From the NCBI RefSeq assembly GCF_041438865.1, contig NZ_CP109450.1:62001-126000 (forward strand): 64,000 nucleotides of DNA. The letters run 5' to 3'. Positions 61,840 through 64,000 of the stretch are shown in pieces. This stretch comes from Streptomyces sp. NBC_01471 (GTDB lineage Bacteria > Actinomycetota > Actinomycetes > Streptomycetales > Streptomycetaceae). Below the pieces are notes generated by a model. The model was given only the letters and a program-made list of their open reading frames with translations. It ran no database searches and had not been told where the DNA came from. Positions within the stretch are counted from its first letter, which is position 1. The number at the start of each line of letters is the position of its first letter. The position numbers and the translations under genes were made by a program.

Positions 61840-62904
61840 ATGGATCTGCCTGTTCTGCCGCCCGTCAGGCCCATGCTCGCCAAGTCCGTGAAGAAGATCC
61901 CGCCCGATATGCAGTACGAGGGCAAGTGGGACGGTTTCCGGGCGATCGTCTTCCGGGACGGCCCGGAGGTCGAACTGACCAGCCGTACGGGCAAGTCACT
62001 CACCAGGTACTTCCCCGAGCTGGCGGATGCGCTGCTGGGAAATCTGCCCCAGCGGTGCGTCCTGGACGGCGAGATCGTCATCACCCGGGACGGCCGGCTG
62101 GACTTCGACGCGCTCACCGAGCGGATCCACCCCGCGGCGTCCCGGGTGAAGCTGCTCGCCGGACAGACCCCCGCCTCATTCATCGCGTTCGACCTGCTGG
62201 CCCTGGGTGACGCGTCACTGATGGCCACGGGCCAGGCCGTCAGGCGCGAACGGCTCACCGCGTCGCTGGCCGATGCCGGGCCGCCGGTGCATGTCGCACC
62301 CGCCACGACCGACGCGGCGTTGGCCGAGGAGTGGTTCCGCACTTTCGAGGGCGCGGGCCTCGACGGCGTGGTGGCCAAGCCGCTCGGTCTGCCGTATCTG
62401 CCCAACGAGCGCGCGATGTACAAGATCAAGCACGAACGCACGGCGGACGTCGTCGTGGCGGGCTACCGCCTCCACCGGTCCGGCCCGGTCGTCGGGTCAC
62501 TGCTGCTGGGGCTGTACGACGGCGAGGGCACACTCCAGCACGTCGGCGTCTGCGCGGCGTTCTCCATGAAGCGCCGCGCGGAGCTCGTCACCGAGCTGGA
62601 GTCCCTGCGCATGGAGTCGGCGGAGGGTCACCCCTGGGCGGCGTGGGCGCAGGAGGCGGCGCACGAGACGGCGCGGCTGCCGGGAGCACCCAGCCGCTGG
62701 AGCGGCAAGAGGGACCTGTCGTGGATTCCGCTCCGGCCCGAGCGGGTGCTGGAAGTGGCGTACGACCACATGGAGAACGGCGCCCGGTTCCGGCACACCA
62801 CCCAGTGGCGCCGGTGGCGCCCGGACCGGGACCCGCGGAGCTGCACGTACGAACAGCTGGATGAACCGGCCGGTCCCGGGCTCGCGGACATCCTCGGCGC
62901 CTGA
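61840..62904 (+). CDS. ATP-dependent DNA ligase (LigC/LigD ligase domain type)
   Basis: A 354-residue ATP-dependent DNA ligase. Motif I is E27-G-K29-W-D-G-F-R34 with the AMP-accepting Lys29. Motif III is LDGEIVI, motif IV GLDGVVAK and motif V YKIKHERTADVVVAGY, with an OB-fold following and the C-terminal motif VI-like RFRHTTQWRRWRPD. It seals DNA ends, most likely with the polymerase encoded divergently. No Ku gene is in the window. Confidence 0.92.
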   Translation: MDLPVLPPVRPMLAKSVKKIPPDMQYEGKWDGFRAIVFRDGPEVELTSRTGKSLTRYFPELADALLGNLPQRCVLDGEIVITRDGRLDFDALTERIHPAASRVKLLAGQTPASFIAFDLLALGDASLMATGQAVRRERLTASLADAGPPVHVAPATTDAALAEEWFRTFEGAGLDGVVAKPLGLPYLPNERAMYKIKHERTADVVVAGYRLHRSGPVVGSLLLGLYDGEGTLQHVGVCAAFSMKRRAELVTELESLRMESAEGHPWAAWAQEAAHETARLPGAPSRWSGKRDLSWIPLRPERVLEVAYDHMENGARFRHTTQWRRWRPDRDPRSCTYEQLDEPAGPGLADILGA

Positions 62905-62980
62905 CCTTCCTGATCGCCCGGCCCACCCCTCCCCGACAGCGCGACGGGTACTTGCAGGCGCCGCTTAATTGCAGGCGCGC

Positions 62981-62986
62981 TATACT
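62981..62986 (+). promoter_or_regulatory. TATACT -10 box for the MarR gene
   Basis: A near-consensus TATACT stands 71 bases before the MarR start, in a small region with TTGCAGGCGC repeated at 62952-62961 and 62969-62978 (17 bases apart). The repeats may be operator half-sites or part of the promoter. Confidence 0.45.
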
Positions 62987-63056
62987 TGCCGCTGCGGAGG
63001 GCACGGGCACCTCAGGTCGACAACCGCCCAGGTGACTCCCTCCGGAGGAGGCACCG

Positions 63057-63536
63057 ATGACCGCGACGGACCCGGCGATGACCGCCCTGAGCCAGAGCTG
63101 GTGCGCTCTCTCCCTGCTGCACGGGAGGATCGAGGCGCACATCGAGCGCGCGCTCCAGGCCGGCCACGAGCTGAGTGTGCGCGAATACTCGCTGCTCGAC
63201 GTCCTGAGCCGCCAGCACGACGGGGAGGGCGGCCATCTGCAGATGAAGCAGGTCGCTGACGCGGTGGTCCTCAGCCACTCCGCCACCACCCGGCTCGTCA
63301 CGCGACTGGAGGACCGGGGGCTGCTCTCCAGGTACCTCTGCCCCACCGACCGGCGCGGCATCTACACCGACGTCACCGCCGCAGGGGCGCTGCTCCTGGA
63401 ACAGGCCCGCCCCACGAATGACGCGGCTCTGCGCAGCGCTCTCGACCGGGCGGCGGCAGATCCGGAGCTGGCCCCGCTCGTCAGGGCGGTGGCGGCGGCC
63501 GAACCGGCGGAAGGGGTGGCGGCCACCACCATTTAA
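63057..63536 (+). CDS. MarR-family transcriptional regulator
   Basis: A 159-residue winged helix-turn-helix regulator. ELSVREYSLLDVLSRQ (helix region), LQMKQVADAVVLSHSATTRLVTRLEDRGLLSR (recognition helix, read in parts) and the wing CPTDRRGIYTDVT are typical of MarR proteins. Start ATG 63057 follows GGAGGAG at 63044-63050; CCTCCGGAGG (63039-63048) is a 10-base palindrome that overlaps this site and might hide it in mRNA. The target gene is not evident; it stands alone. Confidence 0.9.
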   Translation: MTATDPAMTALSQSWCALSLLHGRIEAHIERALQAGHELSVREYSLLDVLSRQHDGEGGHLQMKQVADAVVLSHSATTRLVTRLEDRGLLSRYLCPTDRRGIYTDVTAAGALLLEQARPTNDAALRSALDRAAADPELAPLVRAVAAAEPAEGVAATTI

Positions 63537-63811
63537 TTTCCGCCCGGCAGGAATAACGGCGCGATGTGTTGATTTTCCGCGATCCGAGCATCCATCGGGA
63601 AAACCTGCCACGCATCGGGGTGCTCAGCGTGCTACTGTCGTTACCAGTTGCAGTTGTGGTTCCCAAAGACTTCAAGTGCTCTCACTGGCTTTCTGTGCCG
63701 GTGGGCGCACTTTTGTATTTCCGGAGTATTCCGGACGTGGTAATCATCGCGGCGACGTGGGGTTCGCACAGTGCGGGCCTCCGGGCATTTTGCCCCGAAG
63801 GAGAGTTTCAC
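63537..63811 (+). promoter_or_regulatory. leader region of the cold-shock gene
   Basis: 275 bases, more AT-rich than the surroundings, with GTGCTACTGTCGTTACC (TACTGT -10-like) near 63630, and TTCCGGA repeated at 63719-63725 and 63730-63736. A long untranslated leader of this kind is usual for cspA-type genes, where it controls translation at low temperature. The MarR gene ends just before it. Confidence 0.45.
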
Positions 63812-64000
63812 ATGGCATCTGGCACCGTTAAGTGGTTCAACGCGGAAAAGGGTTTCGGCTTCATCGAGCAGGAGGGTGGCGGCGCTGACGTCTTCGCCCA
63901 CTACTCGAACATCGCCGCCCAGGGCTTCCGCGAGCTCCAGGAAGGCCAGAAGGTGACCTTCGACGTCACGCAGGGCCAGAAGGGCCCGCAGGCCGAGAAC
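63812..64000 (+). CDS. cold-shock protein (CspA family), 3' end outside window
   Basis: The first 63 residues of a CSD protein, expected to be about 67 long. The RNA-binding motifs RNP1 (KGFGFIE) and RNP2 (DVFAHYS) are both present after [17 protein letters not shown]. Start ATG 63812 has GAAGGAGAG 7 bases upstream. It binds single-stranded RNA/DNA and acts as an RNA chaperone. The gene runs off the right edge. Confidence 0.95.
   Translation, partial: MASGTVKWFNAEKGFGFIEQEGGGADVFAHYSNIAAQGFRELQEGQKVTFDVTQGQKGPQAEN

Overview
The window reads as a stretch of Streptomyces (or close actinomycete) chromosome. GC content is very high and codons are biased to G/C at third positions. Many genes start with GTG or overlap their neighbour by ATGA. 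The family content also fits: ROK, DeoR and GlxA regulators, CUT1 sugar ABC operons with no ATPase gene, Tat-exported enzymes, and a K15-type DD-peptidase. I see no tRNA, rRNA, CRISPR array, complete insertion sequence or prophage.

Layout. (1) 1-5348: a sugar/polyol locus with a 2-hydroxyacid dehydrogenase (cut by the left edge), a histidine phosphatase, a DeoR regulator, an RbtT/DalT/CsbX-type permease and an FGGY kinase. (2) 5426-10957: a tyrosine phosphatase, a divergent AraC regulator and PhyH-type dioxygenase, an aromatic-acid-exporter-like FUSC protein, a CtaG-like protein and a small hypothetical. (3) 10995-18662: a second sugar locus with a DeoR regulator, a secreted GH114 (endo-polygalactosaminidase family) enzyme, a CUT1 ABC transporter, a PfkB kinase and a GH4 enzyme carrying the alpha-galactosidase-type CHSV motif. 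Together they suggest use of an alpha-linked galactosamine/galactose polymer. (4) 18736-26234: housekeeping and accessory genes (GNAT, quinone oxidoreductase, DUF1206, serine hydrolase, K15-like DD-peptidase, DUF2071) and a TetR-SDR pair with a clear operator palindrome. (5) 26497-34296: an AfsR-like STAND ATPase without an output domain, a Tat-exported phospholipase C, a cluster of a degenerate Rieske-like protein, a degenerate SDR and an MmyB-type regulator, and a methyltransferase.

(6) 34579-43533: a GH92 alpha-mannosidase, small genes, then a decaying glycan locus. The decaying part holds a DUF4838-type glycosidase pseudogene with at least three frameshifts and an in-frame stop, an intact ROK regulator, and a formylglycine-generating-enzyme homologue with one frameshift and a Val in place of one of the two catalytic Cys. 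(7) 43576-55208: FUSC, APC permease, SGNH hydrolase, a small secreted protein, GntR, a DHA2 drug exporter, a VOC protein, a GlxA-HD divergent pair and an ACT protein. (8) 55332-64000: a coupled VWA/secreted membrane-anchored pair, a PAP2-like protein, a methyltransferase, an NDH-2-like flavoprotein, divergent LigD-type polymerase and ATP-dependent DNA ligase (NHEJ parts), a MarR regulator and a cold-shock protein cut by the right edge.

Most convergent gene ends carry perfect or near-perfect long inverted repeats that look like two-way terminators; these are listed. The points most worth following are the GH114/GH4 locus, the degenerate Rieske/SDR pair beside an MmyB regulator, the decayed DUF4838/FGE locus, and the VWA pair.
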